Assembly: GCF_008329565.1 (NCBI RefSeq)
Contig: NZ_NPKT01000010.1
Location: 1-64,000, forward strand
Origin: Mycolicibacterium sp. P1-5
Lineage (GTDB): Bacteria; Actinomycetota; Actinomycetes; Mycobacteriales; Mycobacteriaceae
Reading direction: 5' to 3'
DNA: 64,000 nt
Made by a program: the position numbers and the translations under genes. The notes under the pieces are model-generated. The model did not search any database. It was not told the DNA's origin and saw only the letters and a list, made by a program, of their open reading frames with translations. Positions 1 to 9,403 of the stretch are shown in pieces. Numbering within the stretch: position 1 is the first letter of the stretch; each line of letters begins with the position of its first letter.

Positions 1-2
1 AT

Positions 3-101
3 CAAGGCCCAGTCTTCCAAGGAGATCACCCATCCAATCTGATTGGGTGGCCTACTTTTCAACCGTCGCGACTGGCCGGGTTCTCAACCGTCGTCAACAA
101 T
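3..101 (+). pseudogene. Upstream reading-frame fragment of the DUF1214-like gene (frameshifted)
   Basis: Frame 3 is open from the left edge and reads GWPTFQPSRLAGFSTVVNN before losing sense after base 101. The continuation (IANPDTPYLYTHLGD) is in frame 1 from base 100. Frame 1 itself is closed by TGA at 40-42, so the two pieces appear to be one gene broken by a frame change. Adding two bases (AT) after AAT at 99-101 would restore one continuous frame. Family knowledge suggests VVNNIANPDTPYLYT was the original reading; that is inference. Confidence 0.6.
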
Positions 102-1989
102 CGCGAACCCCGACACGCCTTACCTGTACACACATCTCGGAGATCAAACCCAGGTGCTTACCGTCCGCCCGGCTCCCGGGACGGCTGATTTCAGCATCAC
201 GACGTCCAAGGGTGACTATCTCGCGAATGGCGACATCATCCCTGATCATGCCTATAGCCTTTCGCAGTTCACGCCCAACGCCGACGGCACCTACACCATC
301 GTCATGAGCCCGACCGAACAGGCCGGAAACTGGATCAATACCTCCGGAGACCACTCGATGCTCCTTCGGAATACGACCGGCGATTGGGGCCTTTTACGGG
401 ATACCGTGTCCATTCATCCCCTGAATCAGTACGAATCCATCCTTCCGCCCAATTTGTCGAACGACCAGATCCGCGGATTGCTGGATACGATCGCGACCAC
501 TTTTCCGTCCGTGAACCACAGTCGTTTCCTGCTTGGACTGCAAACGATTCAGGGCACACTACCGAACAACACATTTACTCCTATCACCTTGACCAGCAAT
601 GCCGTCGGCGCCTCAAATACTTTTCAGCTGAGTAGTTTTGGACACTATTCACTGGCGGCAGACGAAGCGCTCATCATCAAGGTGCCGAATATCGACGCAG
701 GGTATACGGGTTTTCAGACCAATGATGCGTGGACGTACGCGCTGCCCTATGCGACCGCGACACGCACCCTCAACAACACTCAGACGTTCGAGGATCCTGA
801 TGGCTTCACGTATTACGTCATCAGCAGCAAGGATCCCGGAGTGGCGAACTGGATCGATGCGAGCAACAACCCCGATGGAAATGTTTTCCTACGGTGGCAG
901 GCCCTGGCGGGTAATACGGCTCCAGCTACCGGAATACAGACCCGGGTCGTGAATATCTCCGAAGTTCAAGGGGCGCTCCCGACCGATACCCCGATCGTGA
1001 CTCCCGCGCAACGGGCTGTCGAACTCCACGATCGCCTACTCGAATGGGGCTATTCGCTGCACCAGAACAACAAGTTCGGATGGATCACCAGCAATCTTGA
1101 GTTTGATCAGATCAAGGCTGCCGTCGGCGATGAGCAGTTCAACAGGATATTCGGTACTCAGCAGAGCGTGCCCTCATTGTTCGACCGTATGACGTCACCG
1201 TCGCTGAGCCCTGACCTGCCAACTGTCGCTCGCGCCATCTTCGCCAATCCGGTCGGTAGCCTGGCCGCTGTCGTCAACAACATTCCGCTGTTGGTCAAAG
1301 ATATTGGGTTGCCTACGCTTTTGGCGGTGGCGCGGCTATACGAAGCCGTCCGCACGGGGACCGGACTTTCAGGACTTGCGAACGCGGTGGTCCGAACGCT
1401 CACCGATCCCGCGACGGGTATCCCTGCGGGCTTCCTCAACGCGCGCGATGATCTGGCGGTCGCCTTGGTGAATTCGCACAACTACTCCCCGTTGTCAGCC
1501 GGCGACGTGAGGTCCGTTGTCGGTCAACTCGCCCAGTTCGGGCAATCGACATCGCAACTCCTGTCAGAGATGTTTGTCGGCCAATCACACACGGCCGGCG
1601 CAAACATGGTGCCGAGTACTCCGGCCCCGACCTCCGCACTGACGGCACCGGTGGATGAGCGCGCTGCAACTCCGTTGGCTACCACCGTCATCCCGATCGC
1701 GACACCCGCCCCGAACAAAACCGCGCACGTCACCACCCCGACCACCACGTCGGCTAATGATCAGGTATCCGGGGCCGCACGCGACGACGCCGGTGCCGGC
1801 GCGCCGGACGACAGCAAGGCCGGCAAGCCGGCCAAGCTCGCCAAATCGCCGCGCAAGGTGCCCACGGGTACCGCAACTGAAACAGATGCACCGACGGTGA
1901 CCACTCGACACCAGGCGGAACACACCAATCAAGCGGACAGCGACCAGCCGGCCCGCTCCAACCACAAAGAGACGAAGTCCGCCAGGTGA
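43..1989 (+). CDS. Tandem DUF1214/DUF1254-like protein, 5' partial and frameshifted
   Basis: The open frame gives about 648 residues, but the true N-terminus lies outside the window and in another frame. Two related beta-rich DUF1214-like segments are visible: one near residues 25-125 ('NPDTPYLYTHLGD', 'ADGTYTIVMSP') and one near 200-290 ('FGHYSLAADEALIIKVPN', 'DPGVANWIDASNNPDGNVF'). A helical stretch follows, then about 130 residues of Thr/Pro/Ala/Lys-rich low complexity, a tail common on mycobacterial surface proteins. Function unknown; DUF1214/DUF1254 proteins are generally exported and without an assigned reaction. The TTG at 43 is not a convincing start because the conserved domain already runs through it. 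Converges with hypE across a 42-base gap. Confidence 0.6.
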   Translation: MGGLLFNRRDWPGSQPSSTIANPDTPYLYTHLGDQTQVLTVRPAPGTADFSITTSKGDYLANGDIIPDHAYSLSQFTPNADGTYTIVMSPTEQAGNWINTSGDHSMLLRNTTGDWGLLRDTVSIHPLNQYESILPPNLSNDQIRGLLDTIATTFPSVNHSRFLLGLQTIQGTLPNNTFTPITLTSNAVGASNTFQLSSFGHYSLAADEALIIKVPNIDAGYTGFQTNDAWTYALPYATATRTLNNTQTFEDPDGFTYYVISSKDPGVANWIDASNNPDGNVFLRWQALAGNTAPATGIQTRVVNISEVQGALPTDTPIVTPAQRAVELHDRLLEWGYSLHQNNKFGWITSNLEFDQIKAAVGDEQFNRIFGTQQSVPSLFDRMTSPSLSPDLPTVARAIFANPVGSLAAVVNNIPLLVKDIGLPTLLAVARLYEAVRTGTGLSGLANAVVRTLTDPATGIPAGFLNARDDLAVALVNSHNYSPLSAGDVRSVVGQLAQFGQSTSQLLSEMFVGQSHTAGANMVPSTPAPTSALTAPVDERAATPLATTVIPIATPAPNKTAHVTTPTTTSANDQVSGAARDDAGAGAPDDSKAGKPAKLAKSPRKVPTGTATETDAPTVTTRHQAEHTNQADSDQPARSNHKETKSAR

Positions 1990-2031
1990 TTCGGGCTGCC
2001 CCGAAGTGCGCCGGCGATCCCCGACTGCCGG

Positions 2032-3114
2032 TCAACAGATGCGCGGGAGTTGCTCCCCGAGTTCGCGATCGATCACCCGAGTGGTGCCGAACGGTGTCTT
2101 GGCAACCGCCATGCCGGGATGCTCGGCGACGACACGGCCGATGACCGCCGCGTTCGCCCCTTCAGGCTGGCCCCGCATCGCCGCGAGCACCGCATCACTG
2201 TGCGACGGTTCCACGAAAGCCACCAACTTGCCCTCGTTGGCGACCTGAAGGGGATCTAGCCCCAGAAACGAGCATGCCGACGAGACCGTCTCCGGCACAG
2301 GGATTTCGGCCTCGTCCAGCTCCACCCCGACCTGTGCGGTTCTGGCGATCTCGACGACCGAGGCGATCAGCCCGCCGCGCGTCGGGTCGCGCAGAGCGTG
2401 CACGGCGTCGGGTGCACCCGACGCCGCGCAGGCGGCGAGCATCGCCGCGACGAGTCGGTGCATCGGCGCGCTGTCGGTGGTGACCACCGTGCCGAAGTCC
2501 ATGCCTTCGCGCGCGCTCATAATCGCCACGCCGTGCTCGCCGAGGTTTCCGGACACGATGATGCGGTCACCCGGGCGCGCCTTCTCCGGTCCGATGTCGA
2601 CACCCGGTGGTACGACGCCGACGCCGGCGGTGTTGACGAAAAGTTGGTCGGCACTGCCCTTCCCGACAACCTTGGTATCTCCGGTGACGATGGCGACGCC
2701 GGCGTTCGACGCGGCCTTGCCCATGGTCTGTGCCACGGCTGCCAGCACCTCCAGCTGCAGCCCCTCTTCGAGGATGAAAGCCGCAGTGAGTCCGATCGGC
2801 TGGGCCCCGCTGCACGCCAGGTCGTTGATCGTGCCGTTGACGGCGAGGTCGCCGATGTTCCCGCCGGGAAAGAACAACGGCTGCACGACATAAGAATCGG
2901 TGGTCATCGCGATCCGGCCGGCAGGGACATCCAGCAGCGCCGAGTCGCGTCCCGCACCAACCATGGAACCGAAGGCGGGCAGGAATAGGTTTTCGATCAG
3001 CTCTTCGGAGAGCACACCGCCGCCGCCGTGCCCGAGCACGATGCGCTTGGTCTCCCGCAGCGGCAGCGGGCACACCCAGTCTGCCGGGTCGACGGTCACG
3101 TGCGATTCAGGCAT
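2032..3114 (-). CDS. hypE: HypE, carbamoyl-to-cyanide dehydratase for NiFe active site
   Basis: 360 aa. HypE accepts a carbamoyl group from HypF on its C-terminal cysteine and dehydrates it to a thiocyanate that supplies CN ligands to the Fe(CN)2CO centre. The diagnostic C-terminus PRIC ends in that Cys. The PurM/AIR synthetase-like fold is evident: 'GHGGGG' near residue 24, then metal/ATP-binding segments 'MTTDSYVV', 'GDTKVV' and 'DPTRGG'. The start at 3114 overlaps the end of hypD by 8 bases, indicating translational coupling; an upstream extension in the same frame lies entirely inside hypD and is rejected. Last gene of the minus-strand hypF-C-D-E operon. Confidence 0.96.
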   Translation of the reverse strand: MPESHVTVDPADWVCPLPLRETKRIVLGHGGGGVLSEELIENLFLPAFGSMVGAGRDSALLDVPAGRIAMTTDSYVVQPLFFPGGNIGDLAVNGTINDLACSGAQPIGLTAAFILEEGLQLEVLAAVAQTMGKAASNAGVAIVTGDTKVVGKGSADQLFVNTAGVGVVPPGVDIGPEKARPGDRIIVSGNLGEHGVAIMSAREGMDFGTVVTTDSAPMHRLVAAMLAACAASGAPDAVHALRDPTRGGLIASVVEIARTAQVGVELDEAEIPVPETVSSACSFLGLDPLQVANEGKLVAFVEPSHSDAVLAAMRGQPEGANAAVIGRVVAEHPGMAVAKTPFGTTRVIDRELGEQLPRIC

Positions 3115-4210
3115 GTGCCGGCGCCTCCAACCGACGGAACTGGTAATACGCTGCGCAGGCGCCCTCACTGGACACCATCGTCGCGCCCAGCGGAGTACGT
3201 GGCGTGCAGGACTTTCCGAACGCCGGGCACTCGTTGGGCTTGAGCAATCCCTGGAGCACCTCACCGCTGTGGCATTCGGCGGACTCCTCGACCTGCAGGT
3301 GTCCGACGCCGAACTCGAGCTCCGCGTCGAACGCCGCGTACCGTGGTGAGAGCGTCCAGCCCGATTTCGGGATCATCCCGATACCGCGCCAGGGTCGGTC
3401 GGTGACGACGAAAACGTCTTCGAGGGTCTGCTGCGCGACCACATTGCCCGCGTCGTTCACCGCACGTGGATACGCGTTGCGGAGTTCGGCCTTACCGTCC
3501 TCAAGCAGGTCGACAAGTTGGCGCACTCCTTCGAGCAGATCCAGCGGCTCGAAGCCCGATACCACGATCGGCACGCCGTACTCCTGCACCAGCGGACCGT
3601 ATGCCGAGGTACCCATCACCGTGCACACATGGCCCGCCCCGAGGAAACCCTGCACGCGGTTGGTCGGCGAACTCAGAATCGCCGTCATGGCGGGCGGCAC
3701 CAGGACATGGGAGACGAGGAGGTAGAAGTTCGTCAGGCCGAGTCGCTGCGCGTGTACGACAGACATCGCGTTGGCCGGTGCGGTGGTCTCGAACCCGACG
3801 CCGAAGAACACCACTTTCTTGTCGGGGTTGTCGGCGGCAATCCTGGTGGCATCCAACGGCGAATAGACGATGCGCACATCACCTCCGCGCGCCCGTACGC
3901 TGAACAGGTCCTGATGGCTGCCGGGCACCCGGAGCATGTCGCCGAACGAGCAGAAGATCACGTCGGGGCGGGCCGCGATCTCCATCGCCCGGTCGATCAT
4001 CTCCAACGGTGTGACGCAGACGGGGCAGCCGGGGCCGTGGATGAACTCGACGGCATCGCCGAGCAGCTGGTCGATGCCGTTGCGAATGATCGAATGAGTC
4101 TGTCCACCACACACTTCCATGATTGTCCAGGTCCGAGTGGCGCGGCGATTGATCTGCTCGACCAATGTCCGTGCGGCCACTGGGTCGCGGAATTCGTCCA
4201 GATATTTCAT
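3107..4210 (-). CDS. hypD: HypD, Fe-S scaffold for Fe(CN)2CO assembly
   Basis: 367 aa, normal family length. HypD with HypC forms the scaffold on which the iron with CN and CO ligands is built, and it carries a [4Fe-4S] cluster. Seen here: 'CGGQTHS' with Cys34, 'GPGCPVC' with Cys62 and Cys65, and the C-terminal cluster-binding region '[15 protein letters not shown]' followed by 'EGACAAYY'. It overlaps hypC by 4 bases at its start and hypE by 8 bases at its end, so all three are probably made from one transcript. Confidence 0.97.
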   Translation of the reverse strand: MKYLDEFRDPVAARTLVEQINRRATRTWTIMEVCGGQTHSIIRNGIDQLLGDAVEFIHGPGCPVCVTPLEMIDRAMEIAARPDVIFCSFGDMLRVPGSHQDLFSVRARGGDVRIVYSPLDATRIAADNPDKKVVFFGVGFETTAPANAMSVVHAQRLGLTNFYLLVSHVLVPPAMTAILSSPTNRVQGFLGAGHVCTVMGTSAYGPLVQEYGVPIVVSGFEPLDLLEGVRQLVDLLEDGKAELRNAYPRAVNDAGNVVAQQTLEDVFVVTDRPWRGIGMIPKSGWTLSPRYAAFDAELEFGVGHLQVEESAECHSGEVLQGLLKPNECPAFGKSCTPRTPLGATMVSSEGACAAYYQFRRLEAPAHA

Positions 4211-4482
4211 GCCGGATCCTTCCTGCTCTGTCCGTCTGTACCGGCGAGTTCCTGCTGGAGCACTCCGAGGTTCTCGAACATCTTGAGCGTCTCGTTGGCG
4301 GACGCCTCGTCGAGGCGGGTGATCGCGAAACCCGCATGCACAATTGCGTATTCATCGACCCGCATATCCGGCAGATAAGCCAGGCACACTGTTTTGGTGG
4401 TGCCGCCGAAGTCGACGGTCGACATTCGGGTACCAGCCTCTTCCCAGATGTCGATCACCTTGCCGGGGATTCCTAGACACAT
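4207..4482 (-). CDS. hypC: HypC/HupF hydrogenase assembly chaperone (copy 1)
   Basis: 91 aa. Start chosen at 4482 because HypC must begin MCLGIPGKV: Cys2 binds the iron centre and contacts the large-subunit precursor. A longer frame upstream runs into hypF and is rejected. The body fits the small beta-barrel family ('[17 protein letters not shown]', '[12 protein letters not shown]'). It overlaps hypF by 10 bases and hypD by 4. A second HypC is encoded at 15327, so one copy may serve HypD in cofactor assembly and the other the large subunit specifically; that split is inference. Confidence 0.96.
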   Translation of the reverse strand: MCLGIPGKVIDIWEEAGTRMSTVDFGGTTKTVCLAYLPDMRVDEYAIVHAGFAITRLDEASANETLKMFENLGVLQQELAGTDGQSRKDPA

Positions 4483-6794
4483 GCGCTGATCCCTTTCTGC
4501 TCTGAGCTCGATGTCGCCGCGATAACGGCTTGTCCCAACGCCAACCCACCGTCGTTGCACGGCAGGACGGCATGCGTCAGCACCTCGAACCCGTTGCCGG
4601 TCAGTGCCTTCCTAAGTCCGTCAAGCAGCAGGCGGTTGACGAACACGCCACCGGTCAGGCCGACGGTGCCGATATCGGCTCGCCCCGCGCACTCGGTCAC
4701 TGCCCTGGCGGTGGCCCGGATCACCGCGTCGTGGAAGCCGGCGGCGAGATCGGTCACCTCGGCTCCCCCACGGAGGCCGTCGACGAGACCGGAGATGACC
4801 GGAGCCGGGTCGAGTACACCCGCTTCCGCGCCGAACTCCAAAGCCACGGGCCGGCCGCCGCGGGCCACCTGTTCGAGTTGGACGGCGGCCTGACCTTCAT
4901 ACGTCACCTGCTGGCAGACGCCGAGCAGGCTGGCCACAGCGTCGAATAGTCGTCCCATGCTGCTGGTCGGCACACATCCCAGTCCTCGTGGAAGCTGTTG
5001 CCGGAGAACATGAATACCGTGCCGACCGACCGCGGCCACCGCGGGCAGTCGGGAATCCCAGTCGATCCCCGCGCGGTGCAGCAGGTCCAGCGCGATCCGT
5101 GCGGGGTGGCGAACGGCCTCGTCACCGCCGGGCAACGCGAATGGCTTGACGTGCCCGACCCTGGTGAATAACGACGGCTCCAAAATCGCGAGAAGCTCAC
5201 CGCCCCAGATTGTCCCGTCCGTACCGTAACCCGTGCCGTCGTAGGCGACGGCCACGATGGGCGTGGCGAGGCGGTCATGTTCGGCGAGCAGTGATACCGC
5301 ATGAGCGTGGTGGTGCTGCACCCGTACGGTGGGACTCCGCTGTCGCAATGCCCACTTCGTGGTCGCATAGGAGGGATGCAGGTCACAGGCGATCAGGTCG
5401 GGCCGACGGTCGATCATGAACGCCAGATGCTGATAGGCCGACTCGAAGCAGGACTGCGTGCGCGGATCGGCCATGTCGCCGAGGTGGGACGACAGGTGTG
5501 CGCGACCGTCAGCTGACATCAGACAGAAGGTGGTTTTGAGGTCTCCCCCGGTCGCCAGCACCATGGCTGGCGACCGGACACCGCGCACCGTCAGGGGCAG
5601 CGGCGCATAGCCGCGCGAACGCCGAATCGGGACCACCGATCCGTCACCTGCCAACGCCACCACGGAGTCCTCGCACGGTACGTGGATCGGGCGGTCGTGG
5701 GCGAGAACACCGTCGGCCAACCCGTCGATCCAGCCGATATCGCTGTCGCGGTACACGATCGGCGACCCACCGACATTGGCTGAGGTCATCACGAGAGGCC
5801 TGGGACCGAGTCGGTCGAACAGCAGGTGGTGCACCGGCGAATAGGCCAGCATCAGCCCGATGTCGCGCAACCCGGGTGCGACGGCCGCCAGCACTGACCG
5901 GTCGCGTCCGGGCAGCAGCACGATCGGCGCGGAAGGCGACGACAATTGCCGCTCCGCAGCAGCATTGACCTTCGCGATGCGTCTGGCCGCCGCAATGTCA
6001 GCGACCATCACCGCGAACGGCTTGGTGGGCCGGTATTTTCGCCCGCGTAGCGTCGCGACGGCGTCCGCATCGTCAGCGCGGCAGGCCAGGTGATAGCCGC
6101 CGATACCCTTGACCGCGACGATCAGGCCGTCATCGAGGGCCGCCGCCGCGGCGGCCAGCGGGTCGTCGACCCGGCCGCCCGAGTCGGGTCCCGACCACGA
6201 CAGCGTCGGACCGCAGTCGTGGCAGGCGATCGTCTGGGCGTGGAACCGGCGGTCGGCGGGGTCGTGGTACTCGGCGGCGCAGGTTGCGCACATGTCGAAT
6301 TTGGCCATGGTCGTGGTCGGCCGGTCATACGGCAAGTCGGTGATCACGGTGTAGCGCGGCCCGCAGTTGGTGCACGTGATGAAGGGGTGGCCGTACCGGC
6401 GGTCGAGGGGTGCGCGCAGCTCGCGCAAGCAGTCGGCGCAGATCGCGAGATCGGGTGGCACCAACGTGCGCCGCTGCTCGCCGGGATCGCGGCGGCTGTC
6501 GATGATCGCGAAGCCGGTCTCGCCGTTCGGCTCGATCGCCGTCACGGTGACGTCGTCGACGCGCGCCATGGGTGGTGGCCGGCTGCGGATCGCGGTCACG
6601 ACGGCGTCGACCGCATCGGCCGCGCCCTCCAACTCGCAGTGCACCGAACCCGCATCGTTGTAGACGAATCCGTGCACGCCGTGCTCGATCGCGGCGCGGG
6701 CGACTGCGGGCCGGAACCCGACGCCCTGCACGACGCCGGTAATGGCGAGCCGCAATCGCACGCTCGCCACAGACACACTCCAACTGCTCCTCAT
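4473..6794 (-). CDS. hypF: HypF carbamoyltransferase
   Basis: 773 aa, full length. HypF converts carbamoyl phosphate and ATP to carbamoyl-AMP and transfers the carbamoyl group to HypE. Domains in order: acylphosphatase-like ('VVQGVGFRPA', residues 21-30), two Cys4 zinc fingers (Cys119/122 with 141/144; Cys169/172 with 191/194), a YrdC/Sua5-like domain (about 205-390) and a Kae1-like carbamoyltransferase domain to the end ('HHHAHAVSLLAEH', 'AYDGTGYGTDGTIWGGE'). ATG at 6794 has GGGAGG upstream; a GTG five codons later is a possible alternative. First gene of the minus-strand hyp operon, divergent from hypA. Confidence 0.97.
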   Translation of the reverse strand: MRSSWSVSVASVRLRLAITGVVQGVGFRPAVARAAIEHGVHGFVYNDAGSVHCELEGAADAVDAVVTAIRSRPPPMARVDDVTVTAIEPNGETGFAIIDSRRDPGEQRRTLVPPDLAICADCLRELRAPLDRRYGHPFITCTNCGPRYTVITDLPYDRPTTTMAKFDMCATCAAEYHDPADRRFHAQTIACHDCGPTLSWSGPDSGGRVDDPLAAAAAALDDGLIVAVKGIGGYHLACRADDADAVATLRGRKYRPTKPFAVMVADIAAARRIAKVNAAAERQLSSPSAPIVLLPGRDRSVLAAVAPGLRDIGLMLAYSPVHHLLFDRLGPRPLVMTSANVGGSPIVYRDSDIGWIDGLADGVLAHDRPIHVPCEDSVVALAGDGSVVPIRRSRGYAPLPLTVRGVRSPAMVLATGGDLKTTFCLMSADGRAHLSSHLGDMADPRTQSCFESAYQHLAFMIDRRPDLIACDLHPSYATTKWALRQRSPTVRVQHHHAHAVSLLAEHDRLATPIVAVAYDGTGYGTDGTIWGGELLAILEPSLFTRVGHVKPFALPGGDEAVRHPARIALDLLHRAGIDWDSRLPAVAAVGRHGIHVLRQQLPRGLGCVPTSSMGRLFDAVASLLGVCQQVTYEGQAAVQLEQVARGGRPVALEFGAEAGVLDPAPVISGLVDGLRGGAEVTDLAAGFHDAVIRATARAVTECAGRADIGTVGLTGGVFVNRLLLDGLRKALTGNGFEVLTHAVLPCNDGGLALGQAVIAATSSSEQKGISACV

Positions 6795-6920
6795 GTACCT
6801 CCCTGAGTAGCGTTGACCGCCTGCGTCAGGTGGACTGACCCGGGCCGGTCAACTCAGGCTAGACCCGACAAACTGTGACGACAATCGCCATTTCGGCCAC
6901 AATGAGGGCAGCATGGCGGT
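6795..6920. promoter_or_regulatory. Divergent promoter region between hypF and hypA
   Basis: A 126-base gap between the 5' ends of hypF (minus) and hypA (plus) must hold both promoters. It contains the partly symmetrical stretch GGTGGACTGACCCGGGCCGG (6830-6849) followed by TCAACTC. No -10/-35 pair or known operator could be assigned confidently. Confidence 0.45.
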
Positions 6921-7256
6921 GTGCACGAACTCTCGCTGTGTCAGGCCATCGCCGGTGTGGTCAGGCCGCACGCCGTCGGCAGGCACGTCGAGATTGTCCG
7001 GGTCCAGGTCGGGGCCCTGCGCCAAGTGGTGCCGGAATCACTGGAATTCTGCTGGTCGCTGCTGCGGGAACACGAAGGCATGCCCGATGCCGAACTCGAA
7101 CTCGAGTTCGTCCCGGCCGAGGTGGTCTGCCGGTCCTGCGGACAACGCTGTGAGATCACGTCGAAATGGTCGGTGCTGTGTCCGCTGTGCGACAGCGCCG
7201 ATGTCGAGATCGTGCGCGGCAAGGAATTTCAGGTGACGTCACTGGACGTCACCTGA
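6921..7256 (+). CDS. hypA: HypA nickel chaperone
   Basis: 111 aa, standard length. HypA delivers nickel to the hydrogenase large subunit together with HypB. The GTG start at 6921 is fixed by the N-terminal MHE motif, whose His2 binds nickel. The zinc site is Cys70/Cys73 and Cys87/Cys90 ('CRSC' and 'CPLC'). hypB follows after 19 bases. Overlapping frames at 6875 and 6913 lack these motifs. Confidence 0.96.
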   Translation: MHELSLCQAIAGVVRPHAVGRHVEIVRVQVGALRQVVPESLEFCWSLLREHEGMPDAELELEFVPAEVVCRSCGQRCEITSKWSVLCPLCDSADVEIVRGKEFQVTSLDVT

Positions 7257-7275
7257 TCGAGCGAAAGGTCTCACG

Positions 7276-8046
7276 GTGGGCAGATTCCATCGTCACGAGG
7301 ACGGCACGACCCACAGCCACGAGCACGCCGATGACAGCCACGGCCACGGCGACCACAGCGGCTACTCGACCGGCTCTCAGCGGATCCACGTGCTGGAGTC
7401 GATCTTCGCCGAGAACGACTTCAGGGCCGGCTTCAACCGGGAAGCATTCGAGACCAACGGCATTCGAGCACTGAACTTGATGAGCTCACCCGGTTCTGGC
7501 AAGACCACCATCCTGGGTGCGACACTCGACGAACTCGCCGGGCAGCTCGCGGTCGGGATCATCGAAGGTGATATCGCCACCGACCTGGACGCCGAGAAGC
7601 TAGCCGGCCGGGGCGCGCAGATCTCGTTGTTGAACACCAACAACGGCTTTGGTGGCGAGTGCCACCTCGACGCGCCGATGGTCAATCGGGCACTCCAGGG
7701 CCTCACCCTGCCGATCCTGGACCTGGTGATCATCGAGAACGTCGGCAATCTCGTCTGCCCTGCCGAGTTCGATGTGGGCGAGCACGCCAAGGCGATGGTC
7801 TACTCCGTCACCGAAGGTGAGGACAAACCGCTCAAATACCCGGTGATGTTCCGATCGGTGGACGTGGTCCTGCTCAACAAGATCGATCTCTTGCCCTACC
7901 TCGACGCCGACGTCGACCAGTACATCGCGCACGTCCGCGAGGTCAATCCGACAGCCGCCATCCTGCCCGTCAGCGCCCGTACCGGGGCGGGTATGCAGGC
8001 GTGGTTCGACTGGCTGCGACGGTTCGTTGCCGGCACCCGGTTTTAG
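7276..8046 (+). CDS. hypB: HypB GTPase, nickel insertion
   Basis: 256 aa. HypB is a SIMIBI-class GTPase that drives nickel transfer from HypA to the large subunit. Seen: a His-rich N-terminus (eight His in the first 27 residues, a nickel-storage type), P-loop 'SSPGSGKTT' at about 70-78, 'EGDIATDLDAEKL', and 'LLNKIDLLPY' for guanine specificity. GTG start at 7276 is preceded by GAGCGAAAGG. The His-rich tract suggests nickel storage when nickel is scarce (inference). Confidence 0.97.
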   Translation: MGRFHRHEDGTTHSHEHADDSHGHGDHSGYSTGSQRIHVLESIFAENDFRAGFNREAFETNGIRALNLMSSPGSGKTTILGATLDELAGQLAVGIIEGDIATDLDAEKLAGRGAQISLLNTNNGFGGECHLDAPMVNRALQGLTLPILDLVIIENVGNLVCPAEFDVGEHAKAMVYSVTEGEDKPLKYPVMFRSVDVVLLNKIDLLPYLDADVDQYIAHVREVNPTAAILPVSARTGAGMQAWFDWLRRFVAGTRF

Positions 8047-8283
8047 CGAAATCGCTTGCCTCCCTTGCTGAAGACCCGATAGACGGGCGCTCCGCGAAGT
8101 GATTCCCACGTCAATATCAGGCGGCGGCTGGTGAGAGGTCGGATAGACCTTCTGACATGTCCCAAGGATTTCATTGACAACGATGTGTGACCGGGGCCAC
8201 TCTGGATCTTAGCGACGCGCAAGTGGGCCGAAGGGCGACTCCTGCGCCGTAGGGACCACAGCCCGGTCCCGGGAAGCTTCAGC
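8047..8283 (+). promoter_or_regulatory. Intergenic region with inverted repeat upstream of hydrogenase structural genes
   Basis: 237 bases without a gene between hypB and the small subunit; the likely place for a structural-gene promoter. An inverted repeat GGGACC (8252-8257) / GGTCCC (8265-8270) with a 7-base spacer ends at the GGGAAG ribosome-binding site (8270-8275), so a hairpin or bound repressor there could limit translation. It resembles half-sites of the DosR box, but the spacing is too long. No -10/-35 assigned. Confidence 0.4.
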
Positions 8284-9339
8284 ATGCTCACCGAAGCAGC
8301 AGTCAAAGCCGAACAGACATTGATCCACGTGCTCTGGATCAACGCCGGACTGAGTTGTGACGGCGATTCGGTCGCGCTGACCGCCGCCACCCAGCCCAGC
8401 ATCGAGGAGATCGCGCTCGGGGCGCTCCCCGGTCTCCCCCAGATCGCCGTGCACTGGCCACTGATCGACTTCGAATGTGGGCCCAACGGCGGAGCCGACG
8501 ATTTCCTCGAATGGTTCTTCAAGGCCGACCGCGGGGAGCTTGAGCCATTTGTGCTGGTCGTCGAGGGTTCGATACCGAACGAACAACTCCACAAGGAAGG
8601 CTACTGGTGCGGATTCGGCAACGACCCCGCCACCGGCCAACCGATGACCACCAGTGAGTGGCTGGATCGGCTGGCGCCGAAGGCCACGGCGATCGTCGCG
8701 GTCGGCACCTGCGCCACCTACGGCGGGATTCACGCCATGGCAGGCAACCCGACCGGTGCGATGGGTGTCCCCGATTACCTCGGCTGGGACTGGAAGAGCA
8801 AGGCGGACATACCGATTGTCTGCGTGCCTGGCTGCCCGGCCCATCCGGACAATATGGCCGAGACACTGACCTACCTGCTGTACATGGCCACCGGCCAGGC
8901 GCCGATGATCCCGCTCGACGAGGCTCTGCGCCCCAAGTGGTTGTTCGGGAACACCGTTCACGAAGGGTGTGACCGGGCCGGCTACTACGAGCAGGGCGAT
9001 TTCGCGACCGAGTATGGCTCACCGAAATGCATCGTCAAGCTGGGCTGCTGGGGTCCGGTGGTCAAATGCAATGTGCCCAAACGTGGTTGGATCAACGGTA
9101 TCGGGGGCTGCCCCAACGTCGGCGGTATCTGCATCGGTTGCACCATGCCCGGTTTCCCGGACAAGTTCATGCCTTTCATGGATGAGCCGCCGGGAGGCAA
9201 GATCTCCACCACCGCGTCGGGACTGTACGGGTCGGTGATCCGCAACTTGCGCCAGGTGACGGGGCGGACGGTGGACAAAGAGCCCAAATGGCGTCATAAA
9301 GGCCGTGAACTCACCACCGGTGCGCACCGCACCTGGTAG
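8284..9339 (+). CDS. hhyS: [NiFe]-hydrogenase small subunit, group 1h (Hhy type)
   Basis: 351 aa Fe-S electron-transfer subunit of an H2-oxidising enzyme. Proximal-cluster motif is 'GLSCDGDSV': Cys25, then Asp28 where most hydrogenases have the second Cys. Other ligand segments are 'VGTCATYGGIHA', 'CVPGCPAHPDN', 'HEGCDRAGYY', 'KLGCWGPVVKCNVP' and 'GGCPNVGGICIGCTMPGFPDKF'. The Asp ligand is the hallmark of the actinobacterial-type group 1h enzymes, as in the Ralstonia actinobacterial-type hydrogenase. No Tat signal and no C-terminal anchor are seen, so a cytoplasmic-side location is expected. The large subunit follows after 64 bases. Confidence 0.95.
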   Translation: MLTEAAVKAEQTLIHVLWINAGLSCDGDSVALTAATQPSIEEIALGALPGLPQIAVHWPLIDFECGPNGGADDFLEWFFKADRGELEPFVLVVEGSIPNEQLHKEGYWCGFGNDPATGQPMTTSEWLDRLAPKATAIVAVGTCATYGGIHAMAGNPTGAMGVPDYLGWDWKSKADIPIVCVPGCPAHPDNMAETLTYLLYMATGQAPMIPLDEALRPKWLFGNTVHEGCDRAGYYEQGDFATEYGSPKCIVKLGCWGPVVKCNVPKRGWINGIGGCPNVGGICIGCTMPGFPDKFMPFMDEPPGGKISTTASGLYGSVIRNLRQVTGRTVDKEPKWRHKGRELTTGAHRTW

Positions 9340-9403
9340 TCGGTGTCATGAGAAGCACTGTGCGCTTACGGTATTGCAGTAGTCAATTAGAGAGCGAAGT
9401 CTG

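Noticed and set aside
8252..8270. DosR box upstream of hhyS
   Set aside because: The GGGACC/GGTCCC arms are separated by 7 bases, whereas the DosR site has a compact 20-bp palindrome; kept only as an inverted repeat.
8284..8360. Tat signal on the hydrogenase small subunit
   Set aside because: No twin-Arg motif or hydrophobic signal before the proximal-cluster motif; group 1h enzymes lack one.
8043..8961. Long minus-strand open frames opposite hhyS
   Set aside because: They mirror the high-GC codon pattern of hhyS, have no domain and no ribosome site.
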